From CALXQW01 sp031553045 (lineage in GTDB: Bacteria > Verrucomicrobiota > Verrucomicrobiia > Opitutales > Intestinicryptomonadaceae), in the NCBI GenBank assembly GCA_031553045.1, contig JAVBLZ010000006.1, forward strand, positions 496,001-560,000: DNA of 64,000 bases, read 5' to 3'. Made by a program: the position numbers and the translations under genes. Numbering within the stretch: the first letter of the stretch is position 1; each line of letters begins with the position of its first letter. A model generated the notes under the pieces. The model saw nothing but the letters and a program-made list of their open reading frames with translations. It searched no databases and had not been told where the DNA came from. This document shows positions 33,256 to 43,452 of this stretch, one piece after another.

Positions 33256-35028
33256 TCAGGAATTTTTTGACCCTTTGAAAAATAAAGGCAAAAACATTAA
33301 ACCCATGCTCAAATAAGCAAACCAGTTTCCATGCCTTGCATAGAAAGTACCTGTTGCAGACTTTGAGATATAAATATCGGCATAGGCGGCGCCTCTAAAA
33401 TATATAGACCCGTTGTCATCCAGCATTGGCGAAGGTTTAAGTGTTTTAAGCGTGTAAGGGTTAAGAGCAATCCCCAAATCATTGGTCAAATCTAATACAT
33501 CTTCCACCTTTTCAGAATTAGCACCTGAATAAATTTTTTTATCCGAATTCCTGAGTGTAACATTTTGAGTCATCCTGCCAAAAGAATCAAAGACGCAACT
33601 CAAGCCGCTTATGGAAGACCTCAAAAGGGGACGCCCCAAACTCACAGCCTGCAAGGCTGAATGTGCGGCATGTTGCCAAGCCCCGCCCTCTCTGCCATAC
33701 CAGGAATCATTGGTGCAAACGAAGAAGAAATCCGCACCAGCGCCCGCAACATCCAAACCCAAGCTAGGGAAAATATCTTCATAACAAATCATGACACCGG
33801 CTTTATAATTTTCCCCTGCAATTTCAATAGGCAAGGGCTGAAAAGTTTCTCCCCTTTTTATATCTTTAAAAGGCATGATATTCTGTATTGCAAAGCTTAT
33901 CCAAAACGGCACATATTCGCCGAATGGCACAAGTTTGCGCTTTGCATAATACGCATCTTTCACCCTGCCAGACTTTTCAGAAATTGAAAACGCACAGTTT
34001 TGCGAATATGAATTTTCATCATTTGATGTATCTAAAAAGCAGGCCATGCTGCCTGTCAGAATTGGAGCTTTGATTGAATGTGCAAGGCTTGCAAAATAAT
34101 CATCCATAGGGCTGTCGGAAGCTGATAAAATAAAGCTGCCTGGCGTAACCGCCTCTGGCAAAATTGCAACATCAACTCTGGCGTTTTTCAAAGACGCCGT
34201 CAGGTTTTTTACCACCGAAAAATTTTCAACCGCCAAATCTTTATCCCACTTTAATACGCCCTCAAACATAGGCTGAATCATGCCAACACGTATTTTTTTT
34301 GCATCAGGCTGAGGCTTTGAAACCTCTGTAATATGCGCTACAACGCTTGTCAGAACAAATGCAAAAGCCAGATAAAATTCTGGACAAAGACGGGGCGTTA
34401 TAACCCTTCTTTCAGATAATATAGGAGCTTTAAGCCTATCTGAAACATTCAGATAAATGCGGAAAATATATTCAGCCAAACCCATGTTGAACATTATGAT
34501 AATGAATGAAACAATCCATACCCCGCCAAAACTTGCGCTGTAAATTATTGCCGACATGCGCCATTGAGAGTGCGCCAATAAAAGCCACGGAAACCCTGTA
34601 AATATCCATGATCGCAGCCATTCTAAAAATACCCACAACCCTGCCAAAGCCAAAATTTTTGAATATCTTACAATAAAATTTTCTTTGCTGTCTGGGGCAA
34701 GTTTGTACAAGATGGCAAACCATATCCATACAAAAAATGCAACTGCCGCAGGCAAAAGCAAGGCCGCCGCAAAACCTGCCGGCGGATATACGTGCCTCAA
34801 CCAAATCAGCAATACCCCCCAGACAAGATAGATTAAAACCGCCGTTGTCAAAAGCCATTTTTTAAAACTTATTTTGCGAAATTTTGCCGCAATATAAATT
34901 GGGACCGCAAATATAAATGCAAAAATATTTGCGCCAAAAGGCTCAAAACAAAATAGGTAAAAAAAGAAAGCCGCACATATTGCCAAATAGGTGTATATGC
35001 GTGGCGATAATTTTTCCCTTACAGACAT
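33256..35028 (-). CDS. lnt: Apolipoprotein N-acyltransferase
   Basis: A 590-residue inner-membrane enzyme that adds the third acyl chain to lipoproteins. About seven hydrophobic segments occupy residues 10-230. The nitrilase domain follows (246-540), with the catalytic triad Glu292 (ILPEAV), Lys363 (YAKRKLVPFGEYVP) and Cys415 (GVMICYEDIF). It is somewhat longer than the E. coli protein. It begins 2 bases after secA. The several lipoproteins in the window are natural clients. Confidence 0.93.
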   Translation of the reverse strand: MSVREKLSPRIYTYLAICAAFFFYLFCFEPFGANIFAFIFAVPIYIAAKFRKISFKKWLLTTAVLIYLVWGVLLIWLRHVYPPAGFAAALLLPAAVAFFVWIWFAILYKLAPDSKENFIVRYSKILALAGLWVFLEWLRSWIFTGFPWLLLAHSQWRMSAIIYSASFGGVWIVSFIIIMFNMGLAEYIFRIYLNVSDRLKAPILSERRVITPRLCPEFYLAFAFVLTSVVAHITEVSKPQPDAKKIRVGMIQPMFEGVLKWDKDLAVENFSVVKNLTASLKNARVDVAILPEAVTPGSFILSASDSPMDDYFASLAHSIKAPILTGSMACFLDTSNDENSYSQNCAFSISEKSGRVKDAYYAKRKLVPFGEYVPFWISFAIQNIMPFKDIKRGETFQPLPIEIAGENYKAGVMICYEDIFPSLGLDVAGAGADFFFVCTNDSWYGREGGAWQHAAHSALQAVSLGRPLLRSSISGLSCVFDSFGRMTQNVTLRNSDKKIYSGANSEKVEDVLDLTNDLGIALNPYTLKTLKPSPMLDDNGSIYFRGAAYADIYISKSATGTFYARHGNWFAYLSMGLMFLPLFFKGSKNS

Positions 35029-35030
35029 AC

Positions 35031-38003
35031 TTATTGTTTAATTCTCCAGCCCTCGTTTAAAATAAGCGGCTCCGCCTTTTTGAACTTCATGGTCTTTTCC
35101 TCGCCATTTCTGGTTATCGTAACCATATCGTTACGACCAATCTTCGGCAATTCAATAGAGATATTTGGAAGTTTCACCTCACGCTTTGCTTCAGGAAGTT
35201 TTTGCGTTACAGATTCAGAAGAACCGTCTGCAGGCCCAGTCATTCTAATTTTATTTTGCAATCTGAACATCATGTTTTGCAAAGCGTCCATGCTTGAAGC
35301 GCTCCTGAACAAGCCCAAGCAGACGTCTGAGCGTATTTTAGAAATCAAAGATTCAAAATATTTAAATGCTTCACCCTTATATTCATTGAGCGGATCTTTC
35401 TGACCGTAGCCTCTTAAACTTACGCTGCGGCGCAAATCGTCCATTTCCGTAAGATGGTCTTGCCAATTTTTATCCAAAGAACGCAAAAGAACGTAGCGCT
35501 CTATCATTTCCAGAGTTTCGGCGTCTTCAACTTCTTCACGAACCTTGTATATAGCGTCAATTTCAGCCAATATCACGGGCGCAATTTCATTTGAAGATTT
35601 GTCTGCAAAAGTTTCCGCAGAAATATTTATGGGGAAGCGGCTTGTTACCCAACTGCAAAATTCCGAAAGACCTTCTTTGTCTATCCCGTTGTTTGTGCTG
35701 AATGCGTCTATGCGTGATTCAAGCTCCTCCACAATCAAATCCATCACAACTTTGCGCGGACTGTCTGAAGCTATGGAATCATTACGCAAAGAATAGATAA
35801 TTTCACGCTGATTATTTAACACGTCGTCATATTGCAAAAGACGTTTGCGTATTGAATAATTGACACCTTCTTTTGTCTTTTGCGCCCTTTCAATGGTGCG
35901 GTTTAAAATTGGGTGTTCAAGCGCAGTGCCCTCTTCAAAAGTTTTATCCAACATTTTGGAAATCATGCCTGAATTGCCGAAGTGGCGCACCAAATCGTCT
36001 TCCAGAGAAATAAGAAATCTTGAAGAACCTTTGTCGCCCTGACGTGCACAACGACCCCTCAACTGACGGTCAACACGCCTTGAGTCATGGCGCTCCGTAC
36101 CCAGAACGTAAAGCCCGCCGAGTTCTTCCACACCCTCGCCAAGCTTGATGTCCGTACCACGACCCGCCATATTGGTGGCTATCGTAACAGCGCCTTTTTG
36201 ACCCGCCCGAGAAATAATTTCAGCCTCCTGTTGGTGAAGTTTTGCATTCAAAACCGTATGCGCAATGTTTGTGCGGCGCAACATTCTGCTTAAAAGTTCG
36301 CTGGCTTCAACCGACGCCGTACCAACGAGCACGGGCTGACCCACAGAATGAAGCCTGGTTATTTCTTCAATGGCGGCATTGTATTTTTCACGGCGTGTTT
36401 TGTAAATTACATCGTTAAAATCTTTGCGCTGACAAGGCTTGTTGGTTGGTATAGCCATTACATTTAACGCATAGATGTCATGAAACTCCTGCGCTTCTGT
36501 TTCAGCAGTGCCTGTCATGCCTGCCAGTTTTTTATAGAGCCTAAAATAATTTTGAATTGTGATTGTGGCGTAAGTTTTTGTTTCTTTTTCTATTGCCACA
36601 TTTTCTTTGGCTTCAACCGCCTGATGCAGACCTTCGCTCCAACGGCGGCCATACATTACACGCCCCGTATTTTGGTCAACGATATGCACTTTGCCTTCCT
36701 GCACTATGTACTCAACGTCTTTTTCGTAAAGAGAGTACGCACGCAAAAGCTGGCTTATAGAGTGTATTTCTTCAGAGGTAGAAATGAATCTGTCTTCCGC
36801 CTTGAGCTTCAAATCCTGCTTTTGTTTGGCGTCCAAATTTGTCATTGCGTCAATTTCCACAAACTCCGTAGGCAAATCCGGCAGAACGAATGCGTCAGGA
36901 TTGTCAGGATTTATGGCATTTCTGCCTTTTTCCGTAAGATCGCTGTGGTGCTGTTTTTCATCGATAACGTAAAAGAGTTCTTCTTTAAACTTGTATCTTT
37001 CATTTTTGCGAAAGTCTGAGGCAAGCTCCATATCAAGCTTATCCACCTTCTTATGGATCTCGCCGACTTCCAGCATTTGGCGCAAAAGCCTGTTTTTAGG
37101 CATACCCATTTTAACCTGCCAAAGCTTCATAATGTCTGCCTCAGAAAGTTCCCCACCTTTGTCGAAAATGTTTTTTACATCGCCTACAAACTGGTTGCAA
37201 AGCTTTGCCTGATACCTGACAACACGCTCAATAGCGTCTTTGAGACGCAAGAAAGGCGGCTCTCTATCTTCCTGAACAGGACCGGAAATAATCAATGGCG
37301 TGCGCGCTTCGTCTATCAATATAGAGTCAACTTCGTCAACGATACAATAGTAGTGTCCATTTTGAACCAGCGCATCAACGCTTGAAGCCATGCCGTTATC
37401 ACGCAGATAGTCAAAGCCAAATTCGCTTGCCGTACCATAAGTAATGTCTGCCTGATATGCCTGTCTTTTTAGCTCGTTGGATTGCATATTAAAAATCCAA
37501 TCTACAGTTATGCCAAGGAATTTGAATAAATGCCCCATCCACTCAGAGTCTCTTTTTGCGAGGTATTCATTGACCGTTACGAGATGACAATTTTTACCTG
37601 AAAGCGCATTCAAATAAAGAGGCAAAGTTGAAACCAAAGTTTTGCCTTCGCCCGTCGCCATTTCGGCAATCATATTTTGATGCAGAGCTATGCCACCTAT
37701 TAACTGCACGTCATAATGAATCATGTTCCACTCAAGTTCATGATCGCACACAATGCACTTTGTGCCGCAAAGCCTTCTGGCTGCGTTTTTGACCACGGCG
37801 TATGCTTCCGGCAAAATATCGTCTAAAGATTCTCCTTTTTGAAAACGCTCTTTAAATTCCGTTGTTTTCGCCTTTAGCTCAATGTCTGAAAGGTTTTGGT
37901 AAGACTTTTCAAGCTCGTTAATTTTGGCAACTATGGGGCGCACCTTCTTATAGAAACGCTTGTAGTGATTGCCTGCAAAAAGTTTAAATATATACTGTAT
38001 CAT
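35031..38003 (-). CDS. secA: Preprotein translocase ATPase SecA
   Basis: A 990-residue motor of the Sec pathway. Walker A is MATGEGKT (117-122), the DEAD-type box VDEVDSILID follows near 230, and the NBD2 signature MAGRGTDIKLGEGV lies near 615. The helical-wing sequence LQYDDVLNNQREIIY is clear. Two points are odd. The usual C-terminal zinc-binding CxCxnCH tail is missing; the protein ends LNEGWRIKQ. A Cys cluster, Cys79-x3-Cys83-x2-Cys86-x-His88, lies just ahead of Walker A. It heads a minus-strand run with lnt 2 bases downstream. Confidence 0.96.
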   Translation of the reverse strand: MIQYIFKLFAGNHYKRFYKKVRPIVAKINELEKSYQNLSDIELKAKTTEFKERFQKGESLDDILPEAYAVVKNAARRLCGTKCIVCDHELEWNMIHYDVQLIGGIALHQNMIAEMATGEGKTLVSTLPLYLNALSGKNCHLVTVNEYLAKRDSEWMGHLFKFLGITVDWIFNMQSNELKRQAYQADITYGTASEFGFDYLRDNGMASSVDALVQNGHYYCIVDEVDSILIDEARTPLIISGPVQEDREPPFLRLKDAIERVVRYQAKLCNQFVGDVKNIFDKGGELSEADIMKLWQVKMGMPKNRLLRQMLEVGEIHKKVDKLDMELASDFRKNERYKFKEELFYVIDEKQHHSDLTEKGRNAINPDNPDAFVLPDLPTEFVEIDAMTNLDAKQKQDLKLKAEDRFISTSEEIHSISQLLRAYSLYEKDVEYIVQEGKVHIVDQNTGRVMYGRRWSEGLHQAVEAKENVAIEKETKTYATITIQNYFRLYKKLAGMTGTAETEAQEFHDIYALNVMAIPTNKPCQRKDFNDVIYKTRREKYNAAIEEITRLHSVGQPVLVGTASVEASELLSRMLRRTNIAHTVLNAKLHQQEAEIISRAGQKGAVTIATNMAGRGTDIKLGEGVEELGGLYVLGTERHDSRRVDRQLRGRCARQGDKGSSRFLISLEDDLVRHFGNSGMISKMLDKTFEEGTALEHPILNRTIERAQKTKEGVNYSIRKRLLQYDDVLNNQREIIYSLRNDSIASDSPRKVVMDLIVEELESRIDAFSTNNGIDKEGLSEFCSWVTSRFPINISAETFADKSSNEIAPVILAEIDAIYKVREEVEDAETLEMIERYVLLRSLDKNWQDHLTEMDDLRRSVSLRGYGQKDPLNEYKGEAFKYFESLISKIRSDVCLGLFRSASSMDALQNMMFRLQNKIRMTGPADGSSESVTQKLPEAKREVKLPNISIELPKIGRNDMVTITRNGEEKTMKFKKAEPLILNEGWRIKQ

Positions 38004-38133
38004 CTTAAAAATCCAAGTTCAGGGATTCCCCAAACAATTTAATAAATAAGCGCAAGACTCTACTATGATTGCGCCAAATCTCAACATCAAAATTTGGATA
38101 ATATTTAAACCTGCATTCGGATGCAAAGAGATG

Positions 38134-39624
38134 TTACTTTTTCTTTTTGGACGGCTTCTCTGCTGAAGGCTTGTAGTCTTTCATCGGCACTAAAATTCGC
38201 TTTTTGCGATTCTCATTTGCTTCAAAAGTATTTCTATCATACCAATCTTCAAGCAAAACCGATTCATCAAAACTTTGGTTTGTGGACTTCATCCAGTCAT
38301 CCAAAACGTCCGAATATTTTTGCTTTAGCGCTGAAAAATTTGCATCATCCGCCAGATTGGTTGTTTCAAGCGGGTCTTTTTCCAGATCGTAAAATTCCTC
38401 CTTACTGCGGGGTTGCAAGAAAGAATGGTTTGCAGTAGGAATTAATACGCCCTTGTTTTTTGCATCAAGAATCGCCTTAAATGTGTCTGAATCTGTAATA
38501 TCGCCTGGCGGAATTGTCTGCAAATTTGGCAAATAATTTCTGATGTAAGAATATTTTTTATCACGCACGGCACGTTCATAACCCTTGTAGCCGTGCCAGT
38601 TGCGCTCTGAAAAAACATATTTGCGTATCTCGGCATTTGGGTCTTTGAAAATTTTTGCGAAACTTTTACCTTCAAACTGCGCAGGCGTTCTAAGACCGGC
38701 AAGCTCCATAAATGTTGGCGCTATATCTATTGAACTGATAAGCTCTTTAGATACGCTGCCTTCAAGCACCCTGCCTTGCCAAACCACGATAAACGGGACG
38801 TTTGTGCCAGTGTCATAATTTGTGGTTTTGTACCTTGGAAATGGACGGGCATTGTCGGCAAGATAGATTATCAAAGTGTTTTCAAAGACACCTTGTTTTT
38901 TCAGCTCTGCAACTATGTCTCCTATATATTTGTCGAAGCGTGCAATTTCTCCGTAGTGTTGGCGAAGGTCTTCTCTGGTTTCAGGGGTATCCATCCAGAA
39001 CTGGGGGATTTGCATATCTGCGGTATTATATTGTTGCGCATAATCCGGAGCCGTGAAAGGTCTATGAGGGTCTGTAGAGGCAAACCAAAAAAAGAATGGC
39101 CTATCTTTTGGCCTTTCTTGAAGCATGGGCAAAAAATCATGAGCCCCGCCTGTTTTTTCTGAGATTGGGTCTTTACCGTTAAAAGGCTTTTTTACTTCAA
39201 ACTGACTTAATGCGTAACTTCCTATGTGAGTTTTCCCGGCTATACCCGTATAATATCCGCCTTTTGAAAGCTCCGCTTGCAAAGTTGTAAGGTTTGAGCT
39301 TGCGTCGAGCTCAACATGCAAATTGCGCGCCAACCCCAATTGCGAAGGATATACGCCGGTAGAAATACTCGTCCTGCTTGGACTGCATGAAGACGCCGTT
39401 ACAAATGCCCTTGTAAACATCATCCCATTTTTTGCGAGAGAATCTATATTTGGAGTTTTTGCAATTTTGTTGCCGTAACATCCGTAGTCTCCCGGTGTAG
39501 AGTCATCCGCTATCAGAAGAAGAAAATTTGGCTTGGAATTATTTTCCGAAGCCAATGCAAAACTCTTACATGATAGCAAAAATGCCCCAAGAATTGCCGA
39601 TGCAAATATTATTTGTTTTTTCAT
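38134..39624 (-). CDS. Sulfatase (CSPSR type), possible lipoprotein
   Basis: A 496-residue arylsulfatase-family enzyme that hydrolyses sulfate esters, probably on glycans. The sulfatase signature SCSPSRTSISTG contains Cys80, which must be converted to formylglycine. The metal site DDSTPGDYGCYG is near residue 40, and GKTHIG is present. The N-terminus has LLSC (Cys19) after a hydrophobic run, so it may be lipid-anchored. The start at 39624 has AAGAAGG upstream; the frame extends to 39669 without support. No sulfatase-maturing enzyme is in the window. It is divergent from the octaheme cytochrome gene. Confidence 0.9.
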   Translation of the reverse strand: MKKQIIFASAILGAFLLSCKSFALASENNSKPNFLLLIADDSTPGDYGCYGNKIAKTPNIDSLAKNGMMFTRAFVTASSCSPSRTSISTGVYPSQLGLARNLHVELDASSNLTTLQAELSKGGYYTGIAGKTHIGSYALSQFEVKKPFNGKDPISEKTGGAHDFLPMLQERPKDRPFFFWFASTDPHRPFTAPDYAQQYNTADMQIPQFWMDTPETREDLRQHYGEIARFDKYIGDIVAELKKQGVFENTLIIYLADNARPFPRYKTTNYDTGTNVPFIVVWQGRVLEGSVSKELISSIDIAPTFMELAGLRTPAQFEGKSFAKIFKDPNAEIRKYVFSERNWHGYKGYERAVRDKKYSYIRNYLPNLQTIPPGDITDSDTFKAILDAKNKGVLIPTANHSFLQPRSKEEFYDLEKDPLETTNLADDANFSALKQKYSDVLDDWMKSTNQSFDESVLLEDWYDRNTFEANENRKKRILVPMKDYKPSAEKPSKKKK

Positions 39625-39725
39625 AAAATAAACCTTCTTTGATTTTCGTCTAAAACTTTCAGATGTCAAATATTATTCAAAATATTGTATTGATTATTTG
39701 AAGCTTGAAGCTTGAATTTAAACGT

Positions 39726-41822
39726 ATGCAAAGATTCCTCGGAGCAAGATTCTTCCTTATGCTGTGCGCTTTTATGTTTGTAGTAAAACTGCAAATTTAC
39801 GCCGAACTTTCCAGCGATTACTGTATCAAGTGCCATAAACATATCTATGATGTTTCCAAAGCTTCGGAAAAAGGCTCTCATCATTTTTACGCAAACAGAA
39901 ATATTGATTTAGAAAAAGACGGAGCCGTCTTTGATGGCCGCATAAAAAAAATCGGCAATGTGGCTTATACTTTTTTTAAGGACGGCAATGCGCTAAAAAT
40001 CAAGATGTCTGAAGCTGGCGTGGAAAAAGTTTTTGAACCCAAAATGGTAATAGGTAAAACCCCGCTTAAACAATTTATAATTGAGGTTGAAGCCGGCAAG
40101 TTCCAGACGCTCTCGCTGGCGGTTGACACCAATAATAATGAGCTTTTTGACGTATTCAATTATGAAGAACGCCTCCAAGGAGAATGGGGACACTGGCTGG
40201 GCAGAGGCATGAATTGGAACTCAAATTGCGCATATTGCCATACCACAAACTACAAAAAGAATTATGATTTTAAATCAGATTCCTACAAGAGCGCATTTAT
40301 AGAGCAAGGCATAAGATGTATAGAGTGTCATGACGCAATTCCCAAAGAATGTATGGAAGGCAAAGACTTTTTGCCCGTCATAAAAAAACGCCCCACCAAT
40401 CTTGAACGCACCTATTCTTGCGCCGTATGCCACAGTAGGCGTGAAGAACTCACAAACAACAAATTCAAAGTTGGCGACTCTTATTTTGACCACTTCCGAC
40501 CAATATTGCCGGATACTCCAAACATATACAGAGCCGACGGTCAAGTGATGGAAGAAAATTTCATGTTTGGCTCATTCATGATGTGCAGGCAGTTTAAGGC
40601 GGGCGTCTCTTGCACGGATTGTCATGATGCGCACTCAATGCGTCTGGTTGCAAACCCGCAAGACAACAAATTGTGTTTGAATTGCCATGCGCCCAATGCA
40701 AAGGGCTTTAAGGGTGCGCCAACAATAGATGTAAAGCTCCACACATTTCATGACGAAAGAGGCGGCACAAAATGTATAGATTGCCACATGCCGCAAACAG
40801 TCTATATGGGCAAAGACGCAAGGTACGACCACGGTTTCACATCGCCCGACCCGTATCTTACAAAAACAATTAACATACCCAACACTTGCACACGCTGCCA
40901 TGAAGCTTTGGATAAAGAAAAGCCTGAAAGAAATCTGGATTGGATGATTAAAGAGTTTGATAAACGCCACTTGACAGAACGTCTTAAACACAAGCGTTCA
41001 CGCGCTATCGCCCTCGACGATTTTCATAAAAACAAACTTTCATACGAACATATGTTTGAAGTTCTGCGCCTTTTGGATGCCGAAGAATTGGATGCTTGGC
41101 GGGCGATTTTAGCAACAACACTAACGCCATACATACAGGCAAATGAAGCTTATGAAAAACTGAAAGCCTTGCTCAAAGATAAGAGCGAGCTTGTCCGCAG
41201 CAGAGCTCTGCGTGCCCTATCCTCTCGGGAAGACGCCCAAGAGCTTGCCAAGCCACTGCTTCAAGACCCGTCAAGATTGGTGCGCATTGACGCAAGCTGC
41301 CTATTTACAAAATCTGCACCCGAAGAAAATATCGCCGAACTTTTGGAGTATCTAGATTTTAACACAGATTCCGCACTTGGTGCGCTTAAACGTGCCGATT
41401 ATGCCGTAAACATTGGCGATACTGAAAGCGTATCAAAATATACCTCGCACGCACAAAGTTTGGATAAGCTCAACCCTGATTTGAAGGTTGAAGCCGCACT
41501 CATGGAATATAGGGCGGGGCACATTGCAGAGGCTGAAAAAATCTTTGAGGAAGCAATGAAATTTTCTAAAAATAATCCAAACACATTTTACAATGCGGCG
41601 CTATTTTATGCGGAAAATAAAAATGTAAAAAAATCTGCCGAACTTTTTGAATCTTGCGTTAGGATAGACCCAAATTTTTCAAGAGCGTGGTATAATCTTT
41701 CGATAGCAAGATTGCAACTTGGAGAAAAGGAAAAAGCCATGCAGGCTATAAATACCGCCCTGCTTTTAGAGCCTTCAAACCCAGAATTCATCAATGTAAA
41801 AAATTATCTGCTAAAAAATTAA
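39726..41822 (+). CDS. Octaheme c-type cytochrome with HEAT and TPR repeats
   Basis: A 698-residue exported multiheme protein. After a signal peptide there are eight CXXCH sites: CIKCH, CAYCH, CIECH, CAVCH, CTDCH, CLNCH, CIDCH and CTRCH. They are spread over the first 400 residues in the pattern of the cytochrome c554/doubled-CXXCH family. The middle has HEAT-like repeats (YEKLKALLKDKSELVRSRAL) and the C-terminus TPR repeats (NTFYNAALFYAENKNVKKSA). The family is known in PVC bacteria but its electron partners are not defined. It sits between two sulfatase genes, divergent from one and convergent with the other. The ATG at 39726 is used; the frame is open to a TTG at 39705. Confidence 0.85.
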   Translation: MQRFLGARFFLMLCAFMFVVKLQIYAELSSDYCIKCHKHIYDVSKASEKGSHHFYANRNIDLEKDGAVFDGRIKKIGNVAYTFFKDGNALKIKMSEAGVEKVFEPKMVIGKTPLKQFIIEVEAGKFQTLSLAVDTNNNELFDVFNYEERLQGEWGHWLGRGMNWNSNCAYCHTTNYKKNYDFKSDSYKSAFIEQGIRCIECHDAIPKECMEGKDFLPVIKKRPTNLERTYSCAVCHSRREELTNNKFKVGDSYFDHFRPILPDTPNIYRADGQVMEENFMFGSFMMCRQFKAGVSCTDCHDAHSMRLVANPQDNKLCLNCHAPNAKGFKGAPTIDVKLHTFHDERGGTKCIDCHMPQTVYMGKDARYDHGFTSPDPYLTKTINIPNTCTRCHEALDKEKPERNLDWMIKEFDKRHLTERLKHKRSRAIALDDFHKNKLSYEHMFEVLRLLDAEELDAWRAILATTLTPYIQANEAYEKLKALLKDKSELVRSRALRALSSREDAQELAKPLLQDPSRLVRIDASCLFTKSAPEENIAELLEYLDFNTDSALGALKRADYAVNIGDTESVSKYTSHAQSLDKLNPDLKVEAALMEYRAGHIAEAEKIFEEAMKFSKNNPNTFYNAALFYAENKNVKKSAELFESCVRIDPNFSRAWYNLSIARLQLGEKEKAMQAINTALLLEPSNPEFINVKNYLLKN

Positions 41823-41870
41823 TAGCATTTTAAAAGCTTAAACTGCGCTGCTAAGCGCATATTGGATATA

Positions 41871-43361
41871 CTAGTCTTGAGGTCTCCAAGGGTTTTTATT
41901 CTCGCCAAGAGGTTCTAAAAATTTTGCGTCAACGCTCTTATACCAAGCGTGCAATTTGGCTTTGAGTTCTTTAACTTTTTCAGGATTTTCTTGGGCAATA
42001 TCCGTAGTTTCAGAAATGTCGCAGACTAGGTTAAAAAGCTCGCAAGAGCCGTCTTCAAAACTTTCAATCAGCTTCCAATCTCCGGAACGTATTGCGCCGC
42101 TTGGCAGCCCGCCCTGATTGGAATAATGCGGATAATGCCAATAAATATCGGAATGCATTTCGCTTTGTTTGGACAAGATTTTTACGAGGCTATCCCCGTC
42201 TATTTTATGTGAAATTTTCACACTACCCAGTTCGCAAATTGTCGGAAAAAAATCTATGCCTGAAACCGGAGTATTGCATTTGAAGATTTGCCTGTCGGTA
42301 GATTTTTCGGAAGCCGATAAAAACTTTTTGGGTATTGAAATTAACATGGGAACCCTTATTCCACCCTCGTAGTTCCAACCTTTACCCGCTTTTAAGGGCA
42401 TATTTGAAGTTGAATGCGCTTCACCCGTGGAAAGCCCGCCGTTATCGGAAAAGAAAATTATTACGGTATCGTCCAGCAAGTTTTCTTCTTTGAGCGTGTT
42501 CATCAATTTGCCAACACAATCATCCATTACTTCAACCATTGCGGCATACGTTGGGTTGCTTTGCACAACACGCTCTTTACGCATATCGTCAGTAGCCCAA
42601 ATTTGTTTTATTTGCCTGAATGCTTTAGCGTCATCTAGACCCATTTTTTGCGCTTTGTCGGCGTATTTTTTTACTTTGCTTTCAGGCGCTACAAGCGGAG
42701 TATGCACAAGATAATAAGCAACCATTGCAAAAAAAGGTTTACCTTCTTTTGAACTTTTCAAAAATTCTTGAGCCTCTCTTGTAATGCGCTCGGGCAGATA
42801 TTCGCCCTTGATGCCGTCAATCAATTTTGGATTTTTATAAGGAGAATAATATTTCCCCACCGGAGAGCCTGCGCCCATTCCGCCCTTATTTATATCGTAC
42901 CCCCGTTTATCCGGAAGCGATGCCTCGTCTTTACCCAAATGATATTTGCCCGCAAAAAAAGTGATATAATTTTGCTCTTTCATTTTTTGAGCCAAGCAAA
43001 TTTCATCCTTGGAAATATTCTCATTGAGCAATGCCGGCGCAAACTTTCCAGTACGCTTGCCAGACAAAAAATTTGTGAGCATATCCCGTGTTGGGTATCT
43101 GCCAGTTTCTATACCAAACCTAGACGGAGAACACACGCTGGAGACACTGTACGCATTTGAAAATACAACGCTACTTTCAGCCAGTTTGTCAAGATTGGGC
43201 GTTTCATAAAAACTTTGAGGATTGTTAAAGCCCACATCCGCCCAACCCAAATCATCCATTAAAATAAATAGAAAGTTTGGAGACTTTTTTTCCGCCCCAA
43301 ATAAGCTGGAAGAAACAACAACAACTAAAAATATTCTAAAAAACAGAGCCTTTGAATTCAT
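41871..43361 (-). CDS. Secreted sulfatase (CSPSR type)
   Basis: A 496-residue sulfatase resembling N-acetylgalactosamine-6-sulfatase-type enzymes. It has a signal peptide (ending near SSSLFGA). Metal-site Asp residues lie in ILMDDLGWADVGF, the formylglycine signature is SVCSPSRFGIETG with Cys77, and FFSDNGG forms the second metal block. The start at 43361 is chosen because the longer frame to 43418 runs through a terminator stem. It differs clearly from the other sulfatase, so the two probably act on different sulfate linkages. Confidence 0.9.
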   Translation of the reverse strand: MNSKALFFRIFLVVVVSSSLFGAEKKSPNFLFILMDDLGWADVGFNNPQSFYETPNLDKLAESSVVFSNAYSVSSVCSPSRFGIETGRYPTRDMLTNFLSGKRTGKFAPALLNENISKDEICLAQKMKEQNYITFFAGKYHLGKDEASLPDKRGYDINKGGMGAGSPVGKYYSPYKNPKLIDGIKGEYLPERITREAQEFLKSSKEGKPFFAMVAYYLVHTPLVAPESKVKKYADKAQKMGLDDAKAFRQIKQIWATDDMRKERVVQSNPTYAAMVEVMDDCVGKLMNTLKEENLLDDTVIIFFSDNGGLSTGEAHSTSNMPLKAGKGWNYEGGIRVPMLISIPKKFLSASEKSTDRQIFKCNTPVSGIDFFPTICELGSVKISHKIDGDSLVKILSKQSEMHSDIYWHYPHYSNQGGLPSGAIRSGDWKLIESFEDGSCELFNLVCDISETTDIAQENPEKVKELKAKLHAWYKSVDAKFLEPLGENKNPWRPQD

Positions 43362-43403
43362 ATTAAACTTTGTGTAACCCTTTTTGAACAGAGTTTCAAC
43401 AAA

Positions 43404-43427
43404 TAAAAAAACCTGCATTTCTGCAGG
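43404..43427 (-). terminator. Intrinsic terminator for the FadL-type gene
   Basis: The 6 bp stem CCTGCA/TGCAGG (43412-43427) is preceded on the plus strand by seven A, giving hairpin plus T tract on the minus strand 25 bases after the upstream gene's stop. It also argues against the longest sulfatase start. Confidence 0.8.
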
Positions 43428-43452
43428 CTCTTAAAATTTATCTATATGTCAA

